This document shows, one piece after another, positions 45,241 to 53,422 of a stretch of 64,000 nucleotides of DNA. The translations under genes were made by a program, and so were the position numbers. The first letter of the stretch is position 1. Each line of letters begins with the position of its first letter. Source of the stretch: CAIXSC01 sp046349855 (GTDB lineage Bacteria > Planctomycetota > Planctomycetia > Pirellulales > Pirellulaceae); assembly GCA_046349855.1 (NCBI GenBank), contig JAXMBM010000006.1, forward strand, positions 118,803-182,802, written 5' to 3'. The notes below the pieces were generated by a model. That model saw nothing but the letters and a program-made list of their open reading frames with translations, was not told the origin of the DNA and ran no database searches.

Positions 45241-45720
45241 GGTCGGAAATGCCCGTAGGTTGTGCGAAATACGAATAGGTCCGCCTGAGCCTGCCCTGTT
45301 CCGGATCGAGACTCCGCGCAAGAACCTCACCCCGCTCGGAACCGCCAAGTCGGAGGGAAAATCGGAGTCGGAAAGCAACGAAACGCAGGGGCACGCGACG
45401 GAAAGCGAGCGAAAGAGGATGATGGCGAGTTCGTGATATTTTTCACAAACCGACCAAGATGTTGTAGTCGAGACGGTTCCACCGTGTCAACTCCCAGCTT
45501 GCCTCATCCACCCCAACCCTGCGACTCGCAACCTCCCCGACGCCCATGCAGCGACTCACTCCGCTCTCGATGTGCTCCCCCTCCTGCCGACCCTGCCATC
45601 GTTTCCCTACAATCCTCACCTTCCCGGTGGATGGGAGTCCCGGGGCCGAGCGTCTGGACCTGCAAAACGGCGCCCGGAAACAAGCAGCGGTGGCGGCAGG
45701 GCGGTCAGGATAATCGAGCC
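45241..45720. other. divergent intergenic region, respiratory operon versus purD
   Basis: A 480-bp spacer between the Rieske gene (leftward) and purD (rightward). The only clear element is a CRP-like palindrome at 45432-45447. Open frames in the region lack family features and are probably chance. Confidence 0.55.
45432..45447. promoter_or_regulatory. CRP/FNR-family-like palindromic site
   Basis: CGTGA-N6-TCACA on the plus strand (TGTGA-N6-TCACG on the minus) matches the CRP consensus TGTGA-N6-TCACA at nine of ten half-site positions. It lies about 190 bp upstream of the Rieske ATG and 270 bp upstream of purD in an AT-richer patch. A regulator cannot be assigned from sequence alone. Confidence 0.4.
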
Positions 45721-47046
45721 ATGAATGTTTTGGTAGTTGGCAGTGGCGGTCGAGAGCACGCACTGGCGTGGAAGCTGCGACAGAGTTCGCGGGTCGACCG
45801 GGTTTTTGTCGCGCCGGGCAACGCGGGAACGGCGATCGATGCCGAAAATGTGCCGCTCCAGCCCCGCGACCTGGCGGGTCTGGTACGGTTCGCCCGCGAT
45901 CAACGGATCGGGTTGACGGTGGTGGGGCCTGAGCAGCCGCTGGTCGATGGTCTCGTCAACGCTCTGCAGGATGCGGGCTTGAAAGTGTTTGGACCGTCGC
46001 GCGCCGCCGCTCAGCTCGAGGGATCGAAGGTTTTCTGCAAGAACATGCTGCACGTCGCCGATGTGCCGACGGCCGACTTTCAGGTGTTTCGCGAGGCGGA
46101 CGTGGCGGTGCGATATCTGAACGAGCGGTATCCGGATCCGCAGCAGCCGGTCCCGCTGGTGGTCAAGGCCGATGGCCTGGCAGCCGGCAAGGGGGTCACG
46201 GTGTGCCGGACGCGCGAACAAGCGCTCGACGCCATCGATCGCATGATGCGGCAAAAGGAATTTGGCGACGCGGGTCGGTCGATTGTGATCGAGGAGCGGC
46301 TCGACGGTGAAGAAGCGAGCATCCTGGCGATTACCGATGGGCGGACGATCGTTCCCTTGCCGGCGGCGCAGGACCACAAGGCGGCTTTCGATGGCGATAC
46401 GGGCCCCAACACAGGCGGCATGGGCGCGTATTGTCCGGCTCCGGTGGTGAATAGCGAGCAGATGGCCTGGATCGAAGAGCACATCCTGGTGCCGACGGTT
46501 CATGCGATGAAGCGTTCCCGGGCCCCGTTTCGCGGTGTCCTGTATGCCGGCCTGATGATGACGCTCCAGGGCCCCAAAGTGCTGGAGTACAACGTGCGGT
46601 TTGGCGACCCCGAATGCCAGCCGTTGCTGCTGCGGCTGCAGAGCGACCTGCTGGATGTTCTGGAAGCGACGGTCGACGGTCGGCTGGACGAAATCGCTCC
46701 ACTCGTCTGGGATCCCCGCCCGGCGGTTTGCGTGGTGATGGCCAGTGCCGGCTATCCTGGCCCCTACGAAAATGGGCACGTCATCCGGGGACTGGACGAG
46801 GCCGCTCAGGTCCCCGACGTCAAGGTGTTTCACGCCGGAACACAACGCAACGAGCAAGGCGAATCGGTCACTCAGGGAGGTCGAGTTCTGGGGGTTACGG
46901 CGCTCGGCACGTCCATCGCCAACGCCAAGCTGCAGGCCTACACGGCGGTCAAGTGCATCCGTTGGCCGGGAGCCTGGTGCCGCAAAGACATTTCGGACAA
47001 GGCGCTGGCGGCTGAGATCCCGCTCTCGGGGCGCCGCGGCACCTAG
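45721..47046 (+). CDS. purD: phosphoribosylamine-glycine ligase
   Basis: A 441-residue GAR synthetase, the second step of de novo purine synthesis, joining glycine to phosphoribosylamine with ATP. MNVLVVGSGGREHALAWKL is the N-terminal signature. The ATP-grasp domain has VKADGLAAGKGVTVC, VIEERLDGEEASI, QDHKAAFDGDTGPNTGGMGAY and EYNVRFGDPECQ. The length is normal (about 425). ATG 45721 starts exactly at the conserved N-terminus; the frame remains open upstream but those residues are not part of the family. No other pur genes adjoin. Confidence 0.96.
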   Translation: MNVLVVGSGGREHALAWKLRQSSRVDRVFVAPGNAGTAIDAENVPLQPRDLAGLVRFARDQRIGLTVVGPEQPLVDGLVNALQDAGLKVFGPSRAAAQLEGSKVFCKNMLHVADVPTADFQVFREADVAVRYLNERYPDPQQPVPLVVKADGLAAGKGVTVCRTREQALDAIDRMMRQKEFGDAGRSIVIEERLDGEEASILAITDGRTIVPLPAAQDHKAAFDGDTGPNTGGMGAYCPAPVVNSEQMAWIEEHILVPTVHAMKRSRAPFRGVLYAGLMMTLQGPKVLEYNVRFGDPECQPLLLRLQSDLLDVLEATVDGRLDEIAPLVWDPRPAVCVVMASAGYPGPYENGHVIRGLDEAAQVPDVKVFHAGTQRNEQGESVTQGGRVLGVTALGTSIANAKLQAYTAVKCIRWPGAWCRKDISDKALAAEIPLSGRRGT

Positions 47047-47123
47047 CGCGGGCTGCGACGGCGGTTGCTCCGAGCGACGGACACGGGCCTCGCTCAGAAT
47101 CTCACGGTCCCTTCCCCGCCGTC

Positions 47124-47639
47124 TCAGCCCTGGGGCTTGTGCCGGTCCGGTGGCAGTCCGAATTCACTCAGCCAGCGATGCACCTCCTCGGGCGCGAGGG
47201 TTCCTCCCGGCTTGTCTTCATCGCTCGGCGGCGGCGCCTGCTGACTCCGCTGCAGTTCCTGCCACCAGACTTCACTGTCGGCGTATCGGGCCTGTCGGCG
47301 GCGAGCGGCGCGTTGCAGGCGATGGTCGCTGGAGACGACGGTGAGGCGGCGTGGATCGCGGGCCTGTTCGATTAGCGTTTCCAGTAATTCGTCTGCTTCG
47401 ACTTTGCGGGGAGTAAAGCGGACGTCGAGGCCGCGATAGGCAAACTGTCGAGGGAGGCCTGGGGGAGCATCGGCCGCATCGAACACGATCGTCGACCGGG
47501 CTGCTTCTGCGGGGGGCAGTAGATCGGCGAGCTGATCGAGGAGAGCTCGCCGCGAGCTCTCGCCCCCCCGGGCTCCGCGTTCGGCACCAAAGACGCCGGA
47601 AGCGAACAGCAGGTTGTAGCCATCGATGAGCAACGCCAT
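47124..47639 (-). CDS. NYN-domain (YacP-like) RNA-binding/nuclease protein
   Basis: 171 residues. MALLIDGYNLLFASG (first Asp), STIVFDAADAPPG and the closing LTVVSSDHRLQRAARRR are the YacP/NYN PIN-like fold hallmarks; VRFTPRKVEADELLETLIEQ supplies further acidic residues. Family members such as Bacillus Rae1 cleave ribosome-bound mRNA, so RNA cleavage is likely but unproven. The tail (EEVHRWLSEFGL) is short. ATG 47639 starts at the conserved IDGYN; an upstream GTG would add ten unrelated residues. Convergent with purD. Confidence 0.8.
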   Translation of the reverse strand: MALLIDGYNLLFASGVFGAERGARGGESSRRALLDQLADLLPPAEAARSTIVFDAADAPPGLPRQFAYRGLDVRFTPRKVEADELLETLIEQARDPRRLTVVSSDHRLQRAARRRQARYADSEVWWQELQRSQQAPPPSDEDKPGGTLAPEEVHRWLSEFGLPPDRHKPQG

Positions 47640-47789
47640 GGGGCGACCTGCGTGTGGGTAGGGCGGCACGCGACGCGACGGCCGCGGCCTTGGGGATACG
47701 TGGCCTTCTTCGTGAGGTAAACCTTGTGGACGGTCGACGGTTCGGGCAGGCGACGCTGTCGGCCCGTTTCGAGGAGGAGCGGTTTCTGA

Positions 47790-47819
47790 TTGCCTGAAAC
47801 GTCCCTCTCCGCATAGAAT
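47790..47819 (+). promoter_or_regulatory. candidate sigma70-type promoter for RND gene
   Basis: TTGCCT (47790-47795) and TAGAAT (47814-47819) are separated by 18 bp. This would start a short leader of about 28 nt before ATG 47854. Confidence 0.45.
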
Positions 47820-47853
47820 ACCCGGCCCATCATCCGCGGAAAGGAGGCCGCCG

Positions 47854-50538
47854 ATGTCCGACCACTCGCTGCTGACGACGCCCTTGGAACGCTTGACGCG
47901 CGTCGTGCTGCGGGCTCCGCACGGGGTGTTGGCGGGTTCGCTGCTGCTGGCCCTCGTGGCGGTGGCAGGTTCCTACGGGTGGCTCGGTTTTCGCACCAGT
48001 CGCCTCGACCTGTTGGATCCGAATAGCGATTACAACCGCCGCTGGCTCGACTACCTCGACGAATTCGGCAGCGACGATGACGTGCTGGTGCTGGTCCGCG
48101 GTTCCGACCCGGCGCAGCTCACCCCGGTGCTCGACGCGCTGACCCAGCAACTCGAGCGGCAGCCGGACCTGTTCCGCAGCGTGCTGTCGCGGAGCGACCT
48201 GTCGCGGCTCCGTGCCAAGGGATTGCACTTTGTTCCCGAGGCAGAATTGAATCAGCTGGCGGCGTATGTCGAACAATTGGAGCCCATCGCGCGGGGCGAA
48301 CCGGGCAGTTTCCGCGTCGGTGCGGGACTGGCCCAGTCGCTGGCGGCACACGACGGCGACGCGGCCCGGGCGCGAGCGGTGGCGGTGGCGTGGCTGCAAT
48401 CTCTGCGGGCGGCGCTGGACGGCCAGCCTGCCTCCGCCCCGCTGGGGCAGGAGCTCGAACAACTCGGCGAAAAACTCGCCGCCTTCCAGCCACGACCGCT
48501 GATCGACGGCGACGGCACCTTGGGACTGTGCGCGCTGCGGTTCGCGCCCCAATCACAGGAACTGGTTCCGCACGCCGCACCGATTGCTCGCCTGCGGCAG
48601 ATCCTGGCCGAATTGTCCACTCAGTTTCCTGAAGTGGAGTTGGGGGCGACGGGGATGCCGCTGCTGGAATACGACGAAATGTCAACCAGCCAGCAGGACA
48701 TGACGATTGCCAGCGTCGTGAGTTTGCTGGGAGTGGTCGTGCTCCTGGTGCTGGGATACGGCAATCTGCGGTATGCGCTGCTGGCCGTGGTCGTGCTGCT
48801 GTTTGGTATGGCCTGGTCGTTTGGTTTTGTCACGCTGGTTATCGGGCATCTGAATCTGTTGAGCGTGTCGTTTGCCGTCATTCTCATCGGATTGGGGATC
48901 GACTTCGGCATTCACTACCTGGCCCGCTTCAGCCAGTTGCGGAGTGAAGGTCGGGATTCCGCCGCGGCACTGCTGGAAACGGCGCGCGGTATTGGCCCGG
49001 GAGTCGTCACGGGGGCGGTCACCACGGCCTGTGCTTTTTTTGCCGCGGGACTCACCGACTTTACCGGAGTGGCGGAACTGGGAATCATCGCCGGGGGAGG
49101 CATTCTGGTTTGTCTCCTGGCAGCGCTGGTCGTGCTCCCGCCGCTGGTGTCCCTGCTCGACGGCTGGCGACCGGTGCGGATGGACGGCATCGCGCTGGGG
49201 CTCGAGCCGCTGCTGTCGCGGTGTCGTCGCCGTCCTTGGCTGCTGCTGGTGGGAACGGCGGTGGCTGTGCTGGCCGCCGCACCAGGCTTGCCGCGTCTCC
49301 GCTACGACCACAACCTGCTCAATCTGCAGCCGCGGCATATCGACAGCGTGCGCTGGGAACATGTGCTGTTGGACGAGTCGGACCGGAGCGTCTGGTTTGC
49401 CATCGCGATGGCGGACGATCGCGCCGAAGCGCTGCAGCTGAAAGCGCGTTTCGCCGCCTTGCCCTCGGTCGAACGTACCGAGGAGATTGCGTCCCTCCTG
49501 CCGGAGACCACCCCGGCGGCTCGACAGCAGATCGAAACGCTACGACGGCGGGTCGCACGATTGCCAGCCCAGCCCGTCCTCTGGCCCGCTCTGACGAGCG
49601 TGGAACTGCAGGAGGACCTGGCCCGCGCCGGGCCGGCTCTGGCGGCCGGTCTGGGAACCGATCGCGAGTTGGGATCTCTGTGGGGCGAGATCCAGCAGCG
49701 GCTGGCGACCGTGCCCGCGGTCGAGTGTTCCCGCCGCCTCAGTCACTGGCGACAGCAGACGGCCACCGCCGTCTGGCAGCGCTTGCGGGCGCTATCCGAG
49801 TTCACTCAACCGGAACCGCCGGAGCTGGCGGATCTCGATCCGGCACTGACATCACGCTTCGTGAGTCGTCAGGGAAAACACCTGTTGCGAGTCTATGCTC
49901 GTGGCAGCATCTGGGATCGCGCGGAACTAGGCCAGTTCGTGCAGGACGTAGAGCGAGTCGACCCGCGGATCACCGGGCACCCGATTCAAACGTACTACGC
50001 GTCGCGGCAGATGCAGTTGAGCTACGTGCATGCGGCAGTGTATGCCTTTCTGGCAGTCATGATCGTGCTGATGATCGATTTTCAGAGTCTGACCCTGTCG
50101 CTGGTGGCAGCTCTGCCGCTGGTCCTGGGATGCTGGCTGATGCTGGGGACGCTGGGCTGGCTCGATATTCCCCTCAATGCGGCCAACATGATCGTGCTGC
50201 CCCTGGTTCTGGGAATCGGAGTCGACAATGGGGTGCACGTGGTCCATGACTGGCGCAGCCAGCCTCGCGGCACCTTCCGTCTGCGTCCCTCGGTGGGGGT
50301 CGCGATGATCCTCTGCTCGTCGACGACGATGGTGGGGTTCTGCAGCATGATTTTTGCCCGGCACCAGGGGCTGCGGACCTTAGGACAGGTGCTCACGCTG
50401 GGGATCGCCTGTTGCCTGGCCACGTCGCTCGGATTTCTCCCGACGCTGCTCGAAACCTGGGACCATTGGCGCGGGGGGACGGCACGGCGTTCGGAGACGC
50501 CCGACGCGATTCCCAAGGCTGGTCGTCGGGCGGCGTGA
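47854..50538 (+). CDS. MMPL/HpnN-like RND transporter
   Basis: 894 residues with the RND duplicated plan: an N-terminal helix, a periplasmic loop (~50-270), helices ~275-440 including VILIGLGIDFGIHYLARF, a second loop (~460-735), then helices to the end including MIVLPLVLGIGVDNGVHVVHDW. The paired GxGxDxGxH motifs and the length match hopanoid transporter HpnN and related MMPL lipid exporters. TSRLDLLDPNSDYNRRW near residue 50 is typical of that group. AAAGGAGG lies 7 nt upstream of the ATG. No hopanoid synthesis genes are next to it, so the lipid cargo is uncertain. Confidence 0.85.
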   Translation: MSDHSLLTTPLERLTRVVLRAPHGVLAGSLLLALVAVAGSYGWLGFRTSRLDLLDPNSDYNRRWLDYLDEFGSDDDVLVLVRGSDPAQLTPVLDALTQQLERQPDLFRSVLSRSDLSRLRAKGLHFVPEAELNQLAAYVEQLEPIARGEPGSFRVGAGLAQSLAAHDGDAARARAVAVAWLQSLRAALDGQPASAPLGQELEQLGEKLAAFQPRPLIDGDGTLGLCALRFAPQSQELVPHAAPIARLRQILAELSTQFPEVELGATGMPLLEYDEMSTSQQDMTIASVVSLLGVVVLLVLGYGNLRYALLAVVVLLFGMAWSFGFVTLVIGHLNLLSVSFAVILIGLGIDFGIHYLARFSQLRSEGRDSAAALLETARGIGPGVVTGAVTTACAFFAAGLTDFTGVAELGIIAGGGILVCLLAALVVLPPLVSLLDGWRPVRMDGIALGLEPLLSRCRRRPWLLLVGTAVAVLAAAPGLPRLRYDHNLLNLQPRHIDSVRWEHVLLDESDRSVWFAIAMADDRAEALQLKARFAALPSVERTEEIASLLPETTPAARQQIETLRRRVARLPAQPVLWPALTSVELQEDLARAGPALAAGLGTDRELGSLWGEIQQRLATVPAVECSRRLSHWRQQTATAVWQRLRALSEFTQPEPPELADLDPALTSRFVSRQGKHLLRVYARGSIWDRAELGQFVQDVERVDPRITGHPIQTYYASRQMQLSYVHAAVYAFLAVMIVLMIDFQSLTLSLVAALPLVLGCWLMLGTLGWLDIPLNAANMIVLPLVLGIGVDNGVHVVHDWRSQPRGTFRLRPSVGVAMILCSSTTMVGFCSMIFARHQGLRTLGQVLTLGIACCLATSLGFLPTLLETWDHWRGGTARRSETPDAIPKAGRRAA

Positions 50539-50586
50539 GGCGACGGGCGGAGCACGAACGGAAGGTCGCCCTGGCCGCTCGTTTCT

Positions 50587-50644
50587 GCTGACGTGAGCGG
50601 CAGTTGCCGTGTGCCGAATGGGTCAGGCCGGGGCCCACGTCAGC
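50587..50644. repeat. inverted repeat downstream of RND gene
   Basis: GCTGACGTG (50587-50595) and CACGTCAGC (50636-50644) are perfect 9-bp complements, with a 40-nt loop that is itself GC-rich (GGCAGTTGCC; GGCCGGGGCC). It lies about 50 bp after the RND stop and lacks a T-run, so it may be a 3'-end structure rather than a canonical terminator. Confidence 0.45.
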
Positions 50645-50885
50645 TTATGAGGCTAAAGCCAGGGGGGGACGGCGGGTAAATGGATAGCCGGGACGTCGGC
50701 TCAAATAGTCCGACAAGCGTCCATCCTGTCGCACGTTACGATCCGTTCCGTCTTCCGCCCCAAGGGGCACGACAAATCGTGTTATTCGCTCCTCCCGCTT
50801 CTCCTGTGAAGGGTGCCTGATCAGGTTTCCGAGACGCGGCTGCGCGCGGGATTTTCTCAGGCAAGCGCAGGTGTCCAAGTGTACA

Positions 50886-50914
50886 TTGACACGGGAACCG
50901 TGTTGCCATAACTT
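50886..50914 (+). promoter_or_regulatory. possible promoter for small RNA
   Basis: A perfect TTGACA at 50886-50891 is followed at 17 bp by TAACTT (50909-50914), or at 15 bp by CATAAC. The -10 is weak. It is placed to start transcription near 50921, just before the hairpins described for the RNA candidate. Confidence 0.3.
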
Positions 50915-50920
50915 GGGATC

Positions 50921-51039
50921 GCCGGGAGAAACGGAGTTGGGCTCTGCGGGGACGCAACCCAACGAGGGATATCTCGGTCGCGGGTGCAGCAAGGTGCATC
51001 CGACCGCTGGCGGAGAACACTTCGCCAGCGGCTGTTTTT
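50921..51039 (+). ncRNA. candidate structured small RNA
   Basis: Three consecutive hairpins can be drawn by eye. Hairpin 1 (50936-50963): GTTGGG pairs with CCCAAC, enclosing TGCG-GGGA-CGCA with a GNRA tetraloop. Hairpin 2 (50975-51006): CGGTC with GACCG, a 2-nt bulge, then GGGTGCA with TGCATCC around a 6-nt loop. Hairpin 3 is the terminator. The foot of hairpin 2 (51002-51006) overlaps the terminator stem, so the two are partly exclusive. It is not an RNase P, tmRNA or SRP RNA by signature sequence. There is no coding frame with family character across it and no gene directly downstream. The family is unknown. Confidence 0.4.
51004..51039 (+). terminator. rho-independent terminator
   Basis: CCGCTGGCG (51004-51012) and CGCCAGCGG (51023-51031) form a perfect 9-bp stem with a 10-nt loop, followed by CTG and five T (51035-51039). 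Confidence 0.8.
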
Positions 51040-51196
51040 ATTGATGGCAAGGCTTGGACACCTGCGGCCTTATGCCTGAAAAAATCCCGCGGCGCGCCCG
51101 CGTCCGGAAATCTCCGCACAGCGACTGGGATGAGGCCCAAGGCTGTGGCTGCCAGGTGTCGCATGAATTTCAGGTTGTGCTTCCCGCTGCGTCGCG

Positions 51197-51655
51197 TTAC
51201 CGGAGCGATCCCACCGAGCGCGCGAGGGCTGGCAAGTCGCGGCGCGTTGGCGAGGCCCGTGCCTCGAGCAGCTTGGTCATCAATTCATCGATCGTTCGGG
51301 CACACGTAACGCGTTGTTCATGGACGAGCCTCAAACGCGGCACCAGAAGGCGGAGGTGTGCCGTCGCGGCGGCGATGGTCGCGTCGGACACGACGATCGA
51401 TGGGGTACGCCAAACGGGTCCGCCCGATCGGCCATGAGCGTCAGCAACACTTCCACGAGCGCCATGCGGTCACTCAAGGGCGACTTCGTTGGCCAGTCGA
51501 GACTGAGAAAGGCGGCTGAGGAGCCACCCCAAATCCTGGCCCGCGTCTTCAATCTCGCTGAAGTGAGGAACCTTCGCGAGAAGCCCGCGCCGACGTTGCT
51601 GCTCGACCTCGACCTCCGCCAGCTGCTCCAAAAGTTGCAACTTTTTCCGTTCCAA
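51197..51655 (-). pseudogene. possible decayed protein-coding remnant
   Basis: Reading the minus strand in one frame gives KKLQLLEQLAEVEVEQQRRR down to ANEVALE, a stop at 51470-51472, then on through VVSDATIAAATAHLRLLVPRL and HEQRVTCARTIDELMTKLLEA to a stop near 51197. A neighbouring frame carries a continuous middle piece (SDRMALVEVLLTLMADRADP). The pattern suggests one or two frameshifts in an old helical protein gene, possibly a transposase fragment, but no family is recognised and it may be non-coding. Confidence 0.2.
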
Positions 51656-51913
51656 GGCGTCCTATGCGGCGTCCATGCCGGGCCTCCAAGACAGAAACTC
51701 TCTTCCTCCAGACCTCCAGAGGCCCCACTTTAACACAAGAAACGCCAATTCTCCTATTGACGTTTTCCAGCACCACTCATGATCGGCAAAAGCTGACGTG
51801 GGCCCGTCAGGCCGCTTTCGGCTCGGATGCGGCTTTTCATAAGTCGCGGATGTTGCTAAGGTAACGGCCTTGCGAACCAGGTATTCAGGTACACGATACG
51901 GAGTCCACGACGC

Positions 51914-52012
51914 ATGGCCAAACCTCATCGCGGTCACAAGAAAGCGAACCACGGCAAGCGCCCCGCCAATTCCAAGGCCCGGCGGATGAAGCGAGGGAAG
52001 GTGCGGACGTAG
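51914..52012 (+). CDS. 32-residue very basic peptide, ribosomal-protein-like
   Basis: ATG 51914 to TAG 52010-52012 encodes a 32-residue peptide with the start MAKPHRGHKKANHGKRPAN and the end SKARRMKRGKVRT. Fourteen residues are Lys or Arg and three are His, with no acidic residue, like small ribosomal proteins that thread into rRNA. GGAG lies 12 nt before the ATG. It sits 46 bp upstream of the FabZ-like gene in the same direction. I do not know an established name for it; the composition and compact position make a real gene more likely than chance. Confidence 0.6.
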   Translation: MAKPHRGHKKANHGKRPANSKARRMKRGKVRT

Positions 52013-52058
52013 TGCGAAGCGTCATCCCAGACGAGCTTCCTCCGGGAGACACAAGGCC

Positions 52059-52589
52059 ATGCCTGCCAAGAACTTGATCTACGATGTGAACGACCTCGAT
52101 TTCGAGCGTCGCGAGGCGGATATCGACGAAATACGTCGGTGGAACCCCCAACGCTACGATATGGAGCAGTTGACGGCCATCGTCCATGTGGACGTCGAGC
52201 GCAAGATTTGCGTGGGCTACAAGGACGTGTCGACGGAGGAGTTCTGGGTGCGGGGGCACATGCCCGGAAGGCCTCTGATGCCAGGGGTCCTGATGCTGGA
52301 AGCGGCGGCTCAGCTGTGCAGCTACTTCGCCTACAAATACGGAGGTCTCGATCGCGAGACCCTGATCGTCGGTTTCGGCGGGCTGGATGAAGTCAAGTTC
52401 CGTGAGCCGGTATTCCCCGGCGACCGGCTGTTCCTGCTGTGTCAGATCGAACGCATCCGCCTGGGCAAGGTGTTCGTCTGTCGGTTTCAGGGAGTGGTGC
52501 GCGGAGAGATCGCCGTCGAGGGGGTCCTCAAGGGAGTCACCATTCCGATGAACAGCGTGGAACAGATCACGCAGGACTCGACGCGGTAG
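52059..52589 (+). CDS. FabZ-like 3-hydroxyacyl-ACP dehydratase family protein
   Basis: A 176-residue hotdog-fold protein. The FabZ/FabA active site is visible as RGHMPGRPLMPGVLMLEAAAQL near residue 67, with catalytic His and Glu. VGFGGLDEVKFREPVFPGDRLFLLCQIER is the conserved central strand region. It carries an extra ~30-residue N-terminus (NLIYDVNDLDFERREADIDEI) absent from standard FabZ (about 145). It may dehydrate hydroxyacyl-ACP in fatty-acid or a specialised lipid pathway. The ATG follows GGGAG at about 8-12 nt. trmB starts 123 bp later. Confidence 0.85.
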   Translation: MPAKNLIYDVNDLDFERREADIDEIRRWNPQRYDMEQLTAIVHVDVERKICVGYKDVSTEEFWVRGHMPGRPLMPGVLMLEAAAQLCSYFAYKYGGLDRETLIVGFGGLDEVKFREPVFPGDRLFLLCQIERIRLGKVFVCRFQGVVRGEIAVEGVLKGVTIPMNSVEQITQDSTR

Positions 52590-52711
52590 CTCCGCTCCCT
52601 CGCTGGTCTCTGCGGTGTCGCTGAGGCAACGGGCTGGAATGGGCGTTGCCTGTCTGCGGTCCGCCGGCATCCTGGCCGCGAGTCCCCTGCTTCTGGAAAA
52701 GATCTGCGGTC

Positions 52712-53362
52712 ATGGCACGTCGAGCTCTGCGCAAACTGTCCCCGTCGCTCGATCTGAGTCAGCACTTGCGGGTCCTGACGGAACTCCCGACGCCGCTGGA
52801 TCCCCAGTCGCTGTTCCCTCGCCCCGCACCGCTCGAACTGGAGATGGGCAGCGGCAAGGGGTTATTCTTGCACACGGCGTCGGGCCAACGTCCCGAGCAT
52901 AACTTCCTGGGTGTCGAACTGGCTCACAAGTATGCCCAGTTCGCGGCCGCTCGGCTGGCCCGCAGTGGTCGGACGAATGCCTGCATGGTCGACGGCGATG
53001 GCCTGCGTTTGTTCCGCGAATGGCTGCCAGATCGCTGCGCCGTGGCGGTCCACGTTTATTTCCCCGATCCCTGGTGGAAAAAACGCCACCGCAAGCGACG
53101 CGTGCTCAACGCTCCCTTTCTGGCCGATGTGGTTCGCGTGCTGCAGCCGGGAGGAACGCTGCACTTCTGGACCGATGTGGCCGAGTACTTCCAGTCGTCG
53201 TTGGAACTGATTGCGGCCTCGACGCCCCTGCTCGGTCCGTTTGACGTGCCGGAACCGCCGTCGTTGAGCGACCTGGATTACCGCACCCATTTCGAGCGGC
53301 GGACCAGGCAGGCGGGAGAACCGGTCTATCGCGCGGAATTCCGCCGTCCCACCGACGCCTGA
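52712..53362 (+). CDS. trmB: tRNA (guanine-N7)-methyltransferase
   Basis: A 216-residue TrmB enzyme making m7G46 in tRNA with SAM. LELEMGSGKGLFLHTAS is motif I, FLGVELAHKYA follows, and VHVYFPDPWWKKRHRKRRVLN is the TrmB signature (PDPW..K..H.KRR). GGTLHFWTDVAEYF and the C-terminal TRQAGEPVYRAEFRR complete the fold. ATG 52712 is used; the longer in-frame start adds residues without conservation. Confidence 0.95.
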   Translation: MARRALRKLSPSLDLSQHLRVLTELPTPLDPQSLFPRPAPLELEMGSGKGLFLHTASGQRPEHNFLGVELAHKYAQFAAARLARSGRTNACMVDGDGLRLFREWLPDRCAVAVHVYFPDPWWKKRHRKRRVLNAPFLADVVRVLQPGGTLHFWTDVAEYFQSSLELIAASTPLLGPFDVPEPPSLSDLDYRTHFERRTRQAGEPVYRAEFRRPTDA

Positions 53363-53422
53363 GCGGCCCCGGCACCGACCACCCAGGCAGCGACATCCTG
53401 CTCCAGGCGATTCGCGGCCGGG

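Larger units (their letters stand above)
50539..51913. other. 1.4-kb region without an intact protein gene
   Basis: It contains, from the left, a 9-bp inverted repeat (50587-50644), a candidate promoter and structured RNA ending in a terminator (50886-51039), and from about 51190 to 51660 a minus-strand stretch with broken reading frames. I found no tRNA and no start-to-stop frame with family character. Composition and codon use are less coding-like than in flanking genes. Confidence 0.6.

Noticed and set aside
45433..45720. Upstream extension of purD
   Set aside because: The frame is open, but the encoded residues are Pro/Ser/Arg-rich and unlike the family; the conserved N-terminus begins exactly at ATG 45721.
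50921..51039. RNase P RNA, tmRNA or SRP RNA
   Set aside because: None of the signature conserved segments of these RNAs is present, so the region was left as an unknown RNA candidate.
51197..51655. Intact transposase of an insertion sequence
   Set aside because: No complete frame, terminal inverted repeats or target-site duplication could be found, so only a low-confidence decayed remnant is reported.
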